Source: Gonapodya sp. JEL0774 (taxonomy: Eukaryota; Monoblepharomycota; Monoblepharidomycetes; Monoblepharidales; Gonapodyaceae). From it: 64,000 nucleotides of DNA. The stretch spans positions 1 to 64,000 of the forward strand of contig JADIIX010000035.1 of assembly GCA_027604505.1 (NCBI GenBank), in the 5' to 3' direction. Shown in pieces: positions 1 through 11,578 of the stretch. Numbering within the stretch: the first letter of the stretch is position 1; the number at the start of each line of letters is the position of its first letter. A model generated the notes under the pieces. The model was given only the letters and a program-made list of their open reading frames with translations, searched no databases and was not told where the DNA came from. Both the position numbers and the translations under genes were made by a program.

Positions 1-45
1 TCCGCCGACTGGGCAGATTCTCGCCCACTCCACACCGACACTCAC

Positions 46-100
46 CCTTCTCGGCGACGGGGGCCTTCTCTGCGACTTCTGCAGCTTTCTTGGGAGGCAT
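46..100 (-). CDS. Histone H2B, first exon (rest lies beyond the left edge)
   Basis: The ATG is at 100-98 on the minus strand. The exon reads MPPKKAAEVAEKAPVAEK, the Lys/Ala/Pro-rich start of fungal H2B tails, and stops in phase 1 at a GTGAGT donor (45-40). The remaining gene is off the window. H2B pairs with H2A in the nucleosome octamer, and the divergent arrangement with H2A in the next 255 bases is the classic histone pair. The identification rests on the short tail plus this context; the histone fold itself is not visible. Confidence 0.82.
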
Positions 101-354
101 TTTGATTCAAAAGTTGTCGACGGTTTCGAAGATTGAAAAACGTGAACGGGTGGGGTCTGAAGTGCGAGACCGTGCTTATGAACATCGCAGGTGTGGCGCA
201 GCTGGATCGCATTCTTGGATCCGCGGTTGGTGTGCAAGGGCAGAACCGGCCTCATATAAAAAGACGAGCCCGCACGGTTTCGAGCCCATCAATCGTTGAA
301 CCGGGAATCCACGCACGTTTTCTCTCGTAAACTTTCGAATCGAATCTCTGAACA
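101..354. promoter_or_regulatory. Bidirectional H2A/H2B promoter
   Basis: These 254 bases separate the two divergent histone start codons. A TATA-like element, TATAAAA, lies at about 255-261, roughly 95 bases before the H2A ATG. I did not find a clear matching TATA for H2B. A shared promoter would match S-phase co-expression of the two histones, which is known for the family but not shown here. Confidence 0.6.
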
Positions 355-1152
355 ATGTCTGGTGCGTTGATGACGAAGTCCGCCGGGCGATGGCGGGAAT
401 CGGTTTTGTCCGCCTGATGTACCGTGACTGTCTTGGGCTTGTTCGAATCGCGGTCGCTGACCTCCGGTTCCTCTGTTGGTTTCATTTGCTCACAGGAAAG
501 GGAAAAGCCGGAAAAGCTGGAAAGGTGTCTGACTCCAAGTCCAAGTCGCGGTCTGCCAAGGCCGGTCTTCAGGTGAGCTTTCGTTTGAGATGGGCGAAGG
601 TCCGCCATCAGAGTTGAGTCAGTGTCTGACGAAGCAATTCGCTCTTTCCTCTGCGCTTCCGTCTGCGTTGTACTATCGCTCTCCTACCGCCTTCTTCCTG
701 CCACCATTTCAAATTCGTCCCACGACTTTGCTCGTCTCACCAGTTCCCCGTCGGTCGTATCCACCGTCTGCTTCGCAAGGGTAACTACGCCCAGCGTGTC
801 GGTGCTGGCGCTCCCGTCTACCTCGCTGCTGTCCTCGAGTACCTCGTTGCCGAGATTCTTGAGCTTGCTGGAAACGCTGCGCGTGACAACAAGAAGACCC
901 GTATCATCCCCAGGCACTTGCAGGTTGGTGGCAGCAAGTTTGATTTCTGTGTGGCGTTTCCCAATCTGAAATCCCTCCTCCACATTTCTTCTTCAGCTCG
1001 CTATCCGCAACGACGAAGAGCTCAACAAGCTTCTCGCAGGTGTCACCATTGCCCAGGGCGGTGTGCTTCCCAACATCCACTCTGTACTTCTCCCCAAGAA
1101 GATCCCTATGGCTCCCGGCGCCAAGCCCGGCAAGGCCAGCCAGGAGGCTTAA
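355..1152 (+). CDS. Histone H2A
   Basis: Four exons, 355-361, 496-572, 744-923 and 997-1152, close into one frame of 139 residues. The product is a core nucleosome histone. It contains the H2A signature AGLQFPVGR, the run [17 protein letters not shown], the acidic-patch segment [18 protein letters not shown] and the C-terminal [12 protein letters not shown]. The first exon holds only seven coding bases (ATGTCTG). The third intron has a GTTGGT donor. The tail ends SQEA, i.e. an SQ site at the position used for DNA-damage phosphorylation in fungal H2A, but with Ala where an aliphatic or aromatic last residue is usual. It is divergently paired with H2B. Confidence 0.97.
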
Positions 1153-1520
1153 GTCCGCACTCCACTCTCGTGACGTGTCGCGGATGAAGGGTGCGGCGCG
1201 CTTGTCCGACGTGTTGACTTTTTAGACATATTCGGACTCTTTTCACTCGGAATTTTTAAATTCCACCTCCAATTATTGTTCTCTTGCATTAGTTTTACCT
1301 TCTTTTAATGTTCGATGTACGACTGCAATTTTCATAGTCTTATTTACGAAACTCCTACTCTGTCGCCTTCCGTTCTTTGTGGTTTTTGGATTTTGTCCTG
1401 CGTCTGTTGGAATCCTTATGTTCTCTCTGAACGTCCATGCGTGCCTTTTCTCTGTCCTTACGGCACATATTTCCTTCCTTGGTCAATCGATTGCTTGTGT
1501 AAATCAAATTACATTACATA

Positions 1521-1541
1521 ATGGTTGCCGGTCACGGATGA
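1521..1541 (+). promoter_or_regulatory. Six-codon upstream ORF overlapping the transporter start
   Basis: ATG at 1521 opens a six-codon reading frame (MVAGHG) whose TGA at 1539-1541 overlaps the presumed transporter ATG at 1538-1540 in an ATGA arrangement. If transcribed, ribosomes finishing the short frame would stop on the next start codon. This could be a translational control element or chance; the in-frame ATG at 1571 may be the true start. Confidence 0.35.
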
Positions 1542-4349
1542 CCCAGAGCCGACTTGGGACTTTGAACAAAATGGCAACCTCAAGTCGCCACCCGAAGATT
1601 GGGGAATCTCATCAGCGGACATCCTCAGCTGTAACATCGATTTACGAACCAGAAGCATTTGCAGTGTCGGACAGCCATGCCAAGGCTCCTGAGCCTGAGA
1701 CGACGCCGCTTCTCGACGCCGATCGGGCTCCGGAAGACATTGTGGACCCCGTATCGAAAGGGTTTCGCCTGGTCGTGATGCGATATGCCCCTGTTCTCTT
1801 CGTGTTTTTCATGGCGGGGTGTGTTTCCAAATATGTGCTGTATCCCGTGATCGGTGTCTTACCTTTGAAATCTCCTATGGTTCGCTCTCTGCCATTCTGT
1901 TTCACACTGCAACAGTATTTCCACGGTTGCTGCGAGGGATCAGCTTATTATTGGGTGGATATGCGAGGGACTGTAAGTACCAGTTCCCAGAGCCTGGACC
2001 ACAACGAATTCGATCGTCGGGAAATTCGGGTCTCTGCTGGGTCGCATTTCCTTGCCGTTTAACGTAGCGCTTGTCGTGTGGACTGCACTATGGTTCGTTT
2101 GGAAAAGTCACGCATCACGGTCTGCAACCGCCAAGATTGCTTCCGCTGGAACGAGGACCTGGATTCGATTGCCCGGAAACTCAGAAACGACTACTGGTGA
2201 CATTTTGATCTATTAGAGATCATTCGTAACTATCATGTTCGAAGGGGAGCGTGGTTGGGTCTATGACTTGCGAGGTGTGACCGCACACTTGTGAAGGCAA
2301 CCAACGGCGCCGGATGGTGTCACTTCGCTTTCAATCGGTAATCTAACCAATACTCACCTTTTGGGTTGTCACATGTGTGTTGAACCTCAGTTACCCCACG
2401 ACCGATCCTCCTTCCCGTGACTCCGCCGTACAACCACCAGTCGACCGCTGCAATTCATCTGCCGTGCAGTCTCTCGTGAGCAATTCGATCGTAGTGTTTT
2501 TGCCTCAGATATTTGATCCAGCATTCCATTGTTTTGGGGTATGTTAAGTCTTCTCAATGGCTTGTCATACTGTCACTGTGCTACAACCTGCCTGCCGCTT
2601 TCGTGGTTCCCGTGTATGGGTGGTTGAGTGACCGTGGATGGAGAAAACGTGTCCTCTTTTGTGGGTTTGGTGCTTTTTGCAAGCTGGGACCGGATAATTA
2701 CCGATGATATGTTCATGCATTCTGCTCATTTCATTAATTTTCGTTCACAGTTCCCGTCATGGGATCTCTCATTGAGAAGCTGTCTGTGATATGCTTGTCG
2801 TTTCCACTTGACAGATCACTGAGGCCGATCGATGGAATTCCGTCGCACATTCTTCCGACTCTCTGTCTCGGCACTTTTATAAAGTGAGAATACTCGATAT
2901 CACAGACACTTGATTCCTACACCTCAAAATGGCTTGGCATTGCCGTCATTCCGCCAATTTAGTGGTCTCCTCGGGTCGTATCCTGTCGCAATGCTTTCGG
3001 CATTCGCCGCACTGGCGGACGCAACTCCTCCTGCTGGACGCACTCTAAATATTGCCAGAATGGAGGCCGTTTTTATGGGGGCATTCGCTTTGGGTGTGAG
3101 TGAAAGCCTATGGGATGGGTATGTCCTTGAATTCCAATTAAGCATTCGTCCGTTGTACCAGCCGCTCATTGGAGGCGCCCTAGTCCGCCTCGCTGACTCA
3201 GTTTCTAGCCCCACGTCTTCAAGCTCCTTCTTTACTTCCTTCGAAGGTTATCGCGCCAATTTTGCACCATTCTGGCTCGCCGGGCTGGCCGACATCATTG
3301 TTCTAGTTGCACTCCGAATGGCCGTACCTGAAATTTCTCCCAGTGTCTCGAAGCGAACGGTGGTGGTCCTGGAGGACGAGCTGGCTGAAAGTGGAGCTTC
3401 AACAGTTACGCTGATTCGCACGGAGGTAAATGAAGGCGAAGGCCGGTTCACCAGATGGAAGAGGACTGTGTCGAGTGCTCTCTGGGGTGAGAACAGGGAC
3501 AGGACAATGCTGGCCACTGTGCTCGTGCTGTTTTTCTGCAAGTTCCAGTGAGTGTGTTATTCGGGTCACCTAATGATCCTGAAGTTCAATCATTGTTCCA
3601 TCCACTGCAGGGGTACAAAGTTTGGTGAGTTCCATTCAGATTTGACGTTGTCAAGCATTTGTAGAACCAGTTGCTGACGCGCCGGTGATCGCCAGTCTTC
3701 GTCCTATATACCCGTTTGCGTTTCAACTGGCAAACATTCGAGGACGGAATTTTCATAGCGGCGACGTCCCTTTCCCGAGCCGCGTTTCTACTTCTCCTTT
3801 TACCCCTCACAGTTCGAGTCTTCAAAAAGGTGGATGGAATTGACGTCTTGCTTGTGAGAGTTGGAGTATGCGCCCTGGTCGCCGCTCAAGTGATGTACGC
3901 TTTCGCGTGGAACGGATGGATTTTCTTCTCTGGTAAGGATATGACTGTGGTGTATACAGACGGTCAACGGAGAGTAATGTCCGAGCACCTTTTCCATACA
4001 TACTTTCACACCAGTGGCCGCTCTCATCGACAGTCCCGCCTTTGCACTTTTAACCCCAGCAATCCGAAGCTTGCTTTCTTCTGCAACTCCCCCGACTCAC
4101 CAAGCTCGTCTTTTCTCGCTTGTCTCCTTGGTGGAGAACCTGTTCGGAGTTGTGAGTCCTGCAGTGTTTGGTGTTATCTATGCCGAATTGGTACAAATGC
4201 GGAGCGAGAATGCGATTTACCTGGTTTTTGCGGCGATGCTGTTGCTTGGTGCTGTAATCACGATGTTTGTGAGGAGAGACATGGTTGAGCGGAGCAGGGA
4301 GGCGTGGCTTGCAGAAGATTATGAGCGTATTGACGATGCTGGGGAATAG
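1538..4349 (+). CDS. Major facilitator superfamily transporter
   Basis: Ten exons (1538-1846, 1944-1972, 2391-2475, 2549-2660, 2751-2883, 2963-3095, 3162-3547, 3611-3624, 3696-3932, 4015-4349) close into 590 residues. The first membrane helix is RYAPVLFVFFMAG. The loop motif YGWLSDRGWRKR matches MFS motif A between helices 2 and 3. The segment AALADATPPAGRT, then ALGPLIGGA and NWQTFEDGIF, are typical of fungal MFS proteins resembling the SLC46/tetracycline-exporter branch. The N-terminus is cytosolic and hydrophilic, and a charged linker follows helix 6. Exon 8 is a 14-base microexon. The donor of exon 4 is ambiguous (GTGGGT at 2661 or GTGCTT nearby; both keep frame). Substrate cannot be told from sequence. 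Confidence 0.88.
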
Positions 4350-4769
4350 GAGATAGAGGTCTAATGTGACTCACTTTCAACACACGACGAATAAGGCTGG
4401 AGGACTTACACTAATTCTCCCGTGAGGTCAATTTTGTTTGCTCTTGATCTCCGCGGCAACCTTAATTGCAGACAATAATGTACATATTCTACAATAACAC
4501 TGAGAAATTTGAACGCGGTTGTTGAGTTATCTCCTGCCACTGCGCTGTCCGCCATGCTCAGCAACCTCAGGAGGATGTGCTCCATACGAGCAAGGGATTG
4601 TGATGCGCGGATTGCGGGATTAGGCATAATACGGTCGATCTTTGGTTCACCGGCAGCCACTTGCAATGCGTGTTGCGTTTTTGAATGATTTGCTATGATC
4701 AAGCACTGGACTGCTGTACATATGCATTAAGCTCCGGTACGCACACACCACACCCCCCAAGCCCAGTCC
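4350..4769. other. Intergenic, convergent 3' ends
   Basis: These 420 bases lie between the transporter stop and the degraded end of the kinase-Sel1 pseudogene. I see no coding pattern; presumably 3' untranslated sequence from both sides. Confidence 0.5.
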
Positions 4770-7599
4770 TCACCACCCTGAAGCTTCCACTTCCAGGCTC
4801 AAAATATCGTCCAGTACTCTCTGTGCCTTTTTGTGGCCTTGCTGAGCTGCTTTATGGAACCACATGAATGCTCTTTCCGTATCCTCCGCCACACCTTCAC
4901 CCATCATATATGCAATACCCTATTTATACTGGGCACCTGCATCGCGTTGCCCAGCAGCCTTCTCGTAATAATAAACAGCTCTCTTCTTGTCCTCCGCGAT
5001 TCCTCTACCTTGTTCAAAAGCCATCGCCAAGTTACACTGGGCCTTCACGAAACCCTGCATTGCTGCTCTGAAGAAGTACAAGGCTGTCTTTTCTTCATTC
5101 TTCTATACACCCTCACCATTGCTCAGCATGGAACTAAAGTTGAACTGGGAGGCCGGGTCACCTTGTTCTGCCGCTTGTCTCCACCACTCAGCCGCCGTTG
5201 TCAAATCCATCTCAACCTTCGTCCCAAAGTAGTACGCTTTTCCAACAGCATACTGCGCTGCAAGATGTCCCTGCTCTGCGGCCTGTAGATGCCACGTGAA
5301 CGCCAACGAATCACTTTGTTCCACGCCGTCGCCACTCGCATAACAATTTCCAATTTCATATTGAAAAGCTCGGTCACCTTTCTCAGCCGCACGGAGGTAC
5401 CATTTTGCTCCAGCTCGCAAGTCCTGGCCGACGCCTATGCCTGCTCCATGGGCTATTGCAAGATTGTATTGAGCGGCTGGCAGGCCTTGAATCGGGGCTC
5501 TCTAGTATAGATCAATTGCTTTGTGTTCGTCCCTTTCAACACCGTCACCAGTCTCAAAGAGAGTCCCCAAGTTAAACTGAGCGATTACATGTCCCTGATC
5601 TGCCACTCGCTGCCACCGCTCGACAGCCGCTTCGTTGTCCTTCGTTTCAATTCTGCCACTGTTGAATGCTCCTCCAATCCTGAATTGTGCATCTATATCA
5701 CCCTGCTTGGCTGCCTGCAGCCACCACCTTATACATTCTGTGTTACTCTTCTCCGACCCTCAAGATAAAAACTTCCAAGGTCGCGCTGAGCTCTGGCATG
5801 ATTCTGTTCCGCGGCCTGTCGGTACCAGTGTGCAGCCTTTGGGAGGTCTCTTATGACATATCCCAATCCGTACCGATAAAAGAAGGCAAGACGCTCCTGT
5901 GCATCTGCGAAACCCAATTCCGCAGTATGTTGGTAAAGGAGTAGAGCTTGATCAACATCGACAGTTCCATCTGGAGTCTTGGGAATCTTGCTGGGTTGCA
6001 AAGCATGTGCGATTTCTTCGTGAGAGAGCGTGCTCAGTAGGGACGTCTGCAAGTCAGTGACAGAATCTCGTCCGTTTTCCTTGCGGGAACTGACACCATC
6101 ATTCTTTGTCAGCAAAACTAATATTAGCAGTTGATCGTGAACACACATTGAGGGGTAAGCGTACCTTCGAGAGTCGAGAAGCTCTTTGACTCGGACCTTA
6201 ATCCGTTCAAATGTTGGTCGTACTGCTGGGTCTTGGTGACAGCACTCCTCCATGAGTGCTTGCAGGCTTTCAGGTATCCCTGAATCCACAGGCAGGCTGG
6301 GGCGGAGCCCATTGTAGATTCGTACCAGCGGTCATCCCACCGATCGTTAAGGAGATCCCAATATGCGTCGCGCGCATCTATACCTGTCCAATCGCGAATC
6401 AAGCTAGGTCAGATTCAAATCAATCTTCCGAAATGGATCGCCCTGGAGACATCGTAGAGCTCGACTCACCTCGTAAAGTGAGATCTCATACGAGTAGACA
6501 TCATCCTCCTTCACAGTTTGCATACGGCCCAGACGACTGGGAGACATGTACCACGACGTGTCCACCCGAACACCCTCGTAGACCGAATCCTGGATATCGG
6601 CAAGCAGAGCTCTCCGGGCGGCTTCCCCAAGCCAATAAGTATAAGGACGCTCTTTTGAAGGGGTCTAGTTGTGGCGTTGGCATGAGCATCACGCCTCTTT
6701 TTCAAGTTTCAACTCTACAAATTACTCACGTCTTCGGGAACTTTGGCAAACCCGAAATCGGTGAGGCGGCACTCTCCATGCTTGTCAACGAGAACTTTTA
6801 GATCTGCGTGGACGACATCCATGTCGTGGAGGCATTCCATGGCACACGCCAGGCCATACAACTTACAAAAGGTAGGTGTAACGAATGGGGTGAGCAACAG
6901 TGAGTGGAGAGTTTGCAGCAATAAGCGAAAAATACCCACAAGCGTAAGTGCTTTCAGCTGCCGATCTTCCGCAGACGTGCTCTTTTGCAGATAGCTCATT
7001 GCATCCCCGTTTGCCATGAGCGGTGATATGAAAAACCGTCGGCCGTCCAGTGGAAGTACCACATACAGGGGGAGAATGTTGGGAGATATCATATTGTACC
7101 ACACTCGAGCCTCGCTATTGAATTGCTTTATAACGGTGCAAGTCGTCGAGAGAAGATTTGGCGACTGCGGTTGGTGGCTGCTGGTCTGCAACTTTCCACT
7201 GACCAAAACTGTACCATGAACCTCAGAATCATAGGTGCTCGTCAGATTTAAGTCCGTGATCTTGTTGTGTACCCGTGACATCTGGCCCACTGGGTGGCCA
7301 CAGACTAGTATAAATACCCACATGTACTAGAGACACTAGCAATATACATACGAGTACTCGAGACTACGTCCGGACCCACGGAACCGTCACGGTTACACCA
7401 CAATCTTCACCGCCACGTTCACGAGCCCTTCCCAAACACCTTTGTAGACCTTACCGAATCCACCCTTGGCGATCAAGTTGTCGGGAGACTGACTGAACAC
7501 GACGGAATGGTCGTCGGCCTGCCAATAAATGAGGGGCAGGTCCACGATGTCAGTTCGGAGTGAGATGGCTCGAGCGGCGGCTCGAGGATTCATGTTCAT
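4770..7599 (-). pseudogene. TKL-like protein kinase with Sel1 repeats, disrupted
   Basis: The gene starts at 7599. The kinase domain shows the Gly loop AKGGFGKVYKGVW, the VAVKIV lysine, VVHADLK, LTDFGFAKV and the C-lobe AVRPTFERIK. At least five Sel1-like repeats follow (for example WYRQAAEQNHARAQRDLGSFY, shown only in part) down to a TGA at 4772-4770. Damage is extensive. Three in-frame TAG codons lie at 5504-5502, 5105-5103 and 4922-4920. Frameshifts occur near 6330 (between the DRWDDRW and YNGLRPSLP segments) and near 5760. Three residues carrying the catalytic-loop Asn are missing after HADLK, where the intact relative at 33.9 kb has PQN. Kinase plus Sel1 proteins are expanded in several early-diverging fungi. 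Intron in-frame readthrough near 6900 is normal splicing, not damage. Confidence 0.85.
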
Positions 7600-7949
7600 T
7601 TTATGGAGAGGAGAGCGGGAGAGTGCGTTTTCGTGGTGATGTATTCTTTGGCAACCGAATCAAACATTTGTGTGGACGTGCCGTTCTCGTTGGATCAGAA
7701 GCGTTCCATCCACCGCTGATGAACGGAGCCTCTCAATACGTAATGTATTACAGATTATATATATGTACAAAGAAAGTAACATATACGTATCGAATCATTC
7801 TTCCACAGCTGGTACACGTACGTGTAAACAGTGACTGGATGGCAATATATATGAGGGTGCTGCATATAACGTCAGCGATTTCGACCCTCCTGGAACACTG
7901 ATCTCAACAACTCTCGTAGTCGACCCATCGATTTGGACACGCAAACACA
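7600..7949. other. Intergenic, divergent promoters
   Basis: Spacer between the start of the kinase-Sel1 pseudogene and the start of the CBM48-like gene. It contains AT-rich runs near 7740-7800 but no reading frame I would call. Confidence 0.5.
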
Positions 7950-8451
7950 ATGTCCCAGCCACCAGTCGTTCCTGGAAGACATCGCAAAACGCGGACCCCT
8001 TTCGAACCGTCGGACGCTTCAACGTTTTACTTCTCCTTCACCGCTCCAGACGCGAACGAGGTCATTTTCGAAAGTGAACTGGACAACTGGGGAGAGGGTA
8101 GGTGCTGTTATCTCATGTTTTGGTACTTCTTGATAGAGATTGACATCAGATGCCGGGATGACTGTCAGGCAAGTCAATGGAACGCTGTGAGGACGATCGA
8201 AACAAGTGGGAAATCACAATTGAGGTTCCCTGGGAAGGCGATGACCTCCTTTTCAAGTTTCGTGGTGTGTGCATCCGTGATTTGCCCATCGTTTGCGAGT
8301 GGTTACGTAATGAGTCATGGTATTCAGTGGATGGAAAATGGACGCTCTCGCCGGACTATCCGACACGGAAACTAGGAGAACACGAAAATAGTGAGTCTTG
8401 ACTGATGCTGCAACCCACATCTCTTGACCAGCTGAAACCTTTGTCGGGTAA
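7950..8451 (+). CDS. Small stand-alone CBM48/AMPK-beta-like glycogen-binding protein
   Basis: Four exons, 7950-8097, 8169-8264, 8328-8390 and 8432-8451, give 108 residues in one frame. The residues FYFSFTAPDANEVIFESELDNW, WEITIEVPWEGDDLLFKF and VDGKWTLSPDYPT (each quoted in part) reproduce the beta-sandwich layout of CBM48/AMPK1_CBM modules, including the two sugar-stacking Trp positions and the VDG-W-P strand. There is no catalytic or AMPK-beta C-terminal domain, so the protein is the module alone. In this family the fold binds glycogen or starch-like glucans; some fungal single-module forms act as adaptors. The short last exon (TETFVG) is the least certain part. Confidence 0.78.
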
Positions 8452-8840
8452 TGCATTCCTCAGATTTCACGCACATTCCCATCGTCGACCTCTCACAACC
8501 CAAGAAAGCCGCATGAAGTGTTCAACTGAGCTGTTGAAGATCGGAAGTCGTTGTCTTTTTGTCGTGTCTGGCGACCCTACATTCTACTCTGTAACAGTGT
8601 GCACGAGAACACACTGCACATTGTAAGATTATAAGGCATTACTTACATTGTTCATAGTTTGGTGGTGCTATTGAGCATTAAACAAGAGCTCAGAGTCATC
8701 TCATCATCATCAAAGGACGCTGTCGTTCTAAAGGTGCTCATAATATTCCATTCAAAATTCATTCATTACTATCGCTCTATGTTGCAATGCTAAACAATCA
8801 TTTGAAGGCTCAACATCCTTGCGTTGTACCTCACACGAAG
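8452..8840. other. Intergenic, convergent 3' ends
   Basis: Between the CBM48-like gene and the NAR1 stop codon. No coding or RNA signal seen. Confidence 0.5.
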
Positions 8841-11578
8841 CTACCACTTGACCGTCAACGCGTTCACCTCCACCTTGTCCACTGCGTGGTATTCAGTCAG
8901 CAGAAATCGCCGTGCTTTGTCTGAGTCGAGCGAGCCTAGCCACTCTCTGGTAAGACAAGCCACCGTTATCACCCGTCAGTTGGATAATGTGGGAATGTGG
9001 CGAAAACCTCGAGACTCACTTCACGACCCCATCCACCGCAGGATTCTCCCATAAGTCCAATTCGGGTAGCTCCGCATACTCTTCTCGGTATTTAGACTCT
9101 GAATTGCTGATCCACTCGCGTGCGTTGACTGGTGCTGCGGTACCATCGGGGTTGGGGTCAGGCCGAAGCTGGCCGCCGCCGTTGATGCAGCCTAAAAGGA
9201 ACACGGAACCAGCATCTCTTATCAATCAAGTTATGCTGTGCAACAATATCCAAAACTCACCGCTCGGACACGCCATCACCTCCACGAAAGTGTACCCAAC
9301 TTCCTCCTCCTCCACTTCAACCTCCCCTCCATTCCCTGCCGCCTTCTTCCTCGCTGCAATCCTCGCCTTTGCTCTCATTCGTGCCGTCGCAGCACTGCCG
9401 GCGACACCAGCAGCGGGCACTTTGCGCACCAAATTCTGAATGTTTCTGAAACCGTAGGAAAACGCAAACTTGAAGAGCGTCGTAGCACGAGGAGACGATA
9501 CGGGACGAGCCGTGATGACCCAATCGAGATGGTCTTGGTTGCGAGAGGGGACAGTCGCCAGTCGGATAACAAGGAGCTCGGGCGGGTCCACCGATGAATG
9601 GTTGTTGTCGGTAGTTTGGCCGTTGCCATTTGCGTGGCCGTTTGCATGTCCATTCATTGAAGAGTCCACGTCCATCCCATTCGACTCAACTTTCACAGGG
9701 GGGGCATAATTCGCGGTCGTTTTGCGGAGCTTCCCAGCAACCCATCCGTCTACATTTCCTTCCGGCACCATCCATTCCTTTGCGTTTCCCCCTCCCCCAG
9801 CCCCAACCTGATCTACTTCACTCCAATCACACCTCACACCGCAAACGTCCGCAAGCACCGCTCTCACGACGTGGACCAAATATCCACCGCTCGTCCCGCC
9901 GGCAGTCCTCCAACGGACGCCATATGCGGTCTCTAAATCACCCTCCGGCACCTCCGGGAACCACTCGGGGCCTCTAGCCATCCTCACGCGTGCATCGGAT
10001 GCCACGTGCTCCCACACCCCCTGGGCTTCGGGATCACCACACCCAACCTCCCTCCATAACCTCTCCACCTCGGCCGTTGTCAGAACACAGTCCACATCTC
10101 GCGTGGAATGCTCCTCAGAGAAAAAGTCCGGCCGCGAGCCTTCTAGTTTTTTGTCGTAGCAAGGCATAACTGAGATATGGTAAATTTGGTTGGGAAGGGG
10201 GTGTGGGTTGGCAGATGTAGGAGAAGGGAGGCGAGTCGCAATATGGTATTTCGCAAGTGAACCCATGACTTGTTGTGGGGATTTGGATGCAAGGAGGTGA
10301 GGGATAAGATGCGGATGGGTCTTTTCGGCGTAGCACACCCAGCCTACCGCAAAACGTACCGCGGTTAACATGTCCACGACAACACCAGACAACAGCAAGC
10401 TCACGCCACCACACTCACCTGGGCACGCTCCCGCCAAAGCTGGTCCGCTCTTCCCTTCCTCGCCTCTGACGCCCTTCCTCCATCTTGCCACTACCTCCTC
10501 CACAGTGCTCCTCAAACAAACTTCCCTCGCAAACGACGCATCCAGCACCACGTGGCAGCCAAGGGCGCGGAACAGCCATCGTAAGCGGGCCTGTACAGTC
10601 CGTGTTGGGATGTCGTACTTGTTGGCAATGGAGGCACGGGATTGTGCAGAGATGGACACGATGATAGGACGATGGAGGTGGGGTTGGTTGGTCTGCAATA
10701 GTTTCAGAGGTAAAGGGTTAGCAAGACTATGTAATAATACTATGTTTGGCGACGTGCAACCCGTGTACGAACCTCAAATGATTTTCGGTTGGCGCGGAGG
10801 ACCTCGTAAAGCTCTTTGTGGGACTGCATAGCAACCAGCACGGACTCGGCTGATGTGATGCAACCACTGGACCAGATTCAAAAGGCAACAGCGAAACGGT
10901 GAGCCTTGCTATCGCAGAGCTCCTCGAGCTCCTGTCGTCCACATCGGGGTCCTCGAACTGCGTTTCCGTGAGCAACGATATCGCTCCTTTCATGCGAGAA
11001 AAGCCCGCATCTGATCCTTTACTATATCCATCCCTGGTCTGGATGATGGGTCGCCCACCTGACAACCAAGAGGTTCCACCGAGAACTGTGATCTCATACC
11101 ACATCATCCGAGCCAATCACAGAGTTTTCGTGAGTTCTGTACCTCCGCCCGGCTCTAAAATGTCCCATTCTCTCCCGTTCTACAGTCGTTCATCGCCGGA
11201 AACCAAAACTAACCTGCAGGCAAGGCAGTCATTTAAAGTGATCTGAGCGGCTTCAAGCTCCTGCCGGCCACTCTTCCCGTCCGCGCTAACCTCAAAATAC
11301 GCGCCAGAATCATCCAGTTCTATCTTGATGGGTGCCTGGAGGATAGAGAGGTGAAAACGGTAAACGGTCAGTCGGAGGAGGGGAGATCATCAAATGGGTG
11401 AAGCACAGCTCCTCAGAGATGAAGAGCACAGGTTCAATTCCATACTTGCCTTTGAGTCTCCATTCGAGGGTTTGGCTGATTTGGAAGGCTTTTTCGGCTC
11501 AGGCGGTTTCACGCAAGCTTGCGAGGGAGCAATATAATCGTTAAGGTCGGTCAACTGAATTCCAGCGGAAAAAGACAT
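8841..11578 (-). CDS. NAR1: Cytosolic Fe-S cluster assembly factor Nar1 (hydrogenase-like, CIAO3/NARFL family)
   Basis: Seven exons (11578-11450, 11335-11214, 10866-10773, 10692-10419, 10343-9261, 9191-9020, 8946-8841) close into 659 residues. Nar1 works in the CIA machinery that delivers Fe-S clusters to cytosolic and nuclear proteins. The start MSFSAGIQLTDLNDYIAPSQACVK (quoted in part), NDCLACSGCITSAE, CPGWVCYAEKTHP, KSPQQVMGSL, MPCYDKKLE and EVMACPSGCINGGGQ supply the cysteines that hold the two [4Fe-4S] clusters. It ends KW after HAVDKVEVNAL, as the family does. A low-complexity insert with NGHANGHANGNG sits mid-protein. Intron 1 uses a GC donor (GCAAGT). Confidence 0.96.

Noticed and set aside
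4770-5760. TAG reassignment to an amino acid, because all three stops in the kinase-Sel1 gene are TAG
   Set aside because: TAG ends several well-supported genes here (NAR1, SDR, the 12.3 kb kinase), and the same locus also has frameshifts, so ordinary decay explains it.
6750-7000. Extra coding segment inside the kinase domain of the pseudogene
   Set aside because: It is an in-frame intron (GTGGGT to TTTGTAAG on the minus strand) without kinase homology; splicing restores the normal spacing.
10344-10418. A 25-residue insert in Nar1 between CPG and WVCYAEK
   Set aside because: It is a standard GTGAGT...GTAG intron that happens to be open in frame; removing it gives the conserved CPGWVCYAEK.
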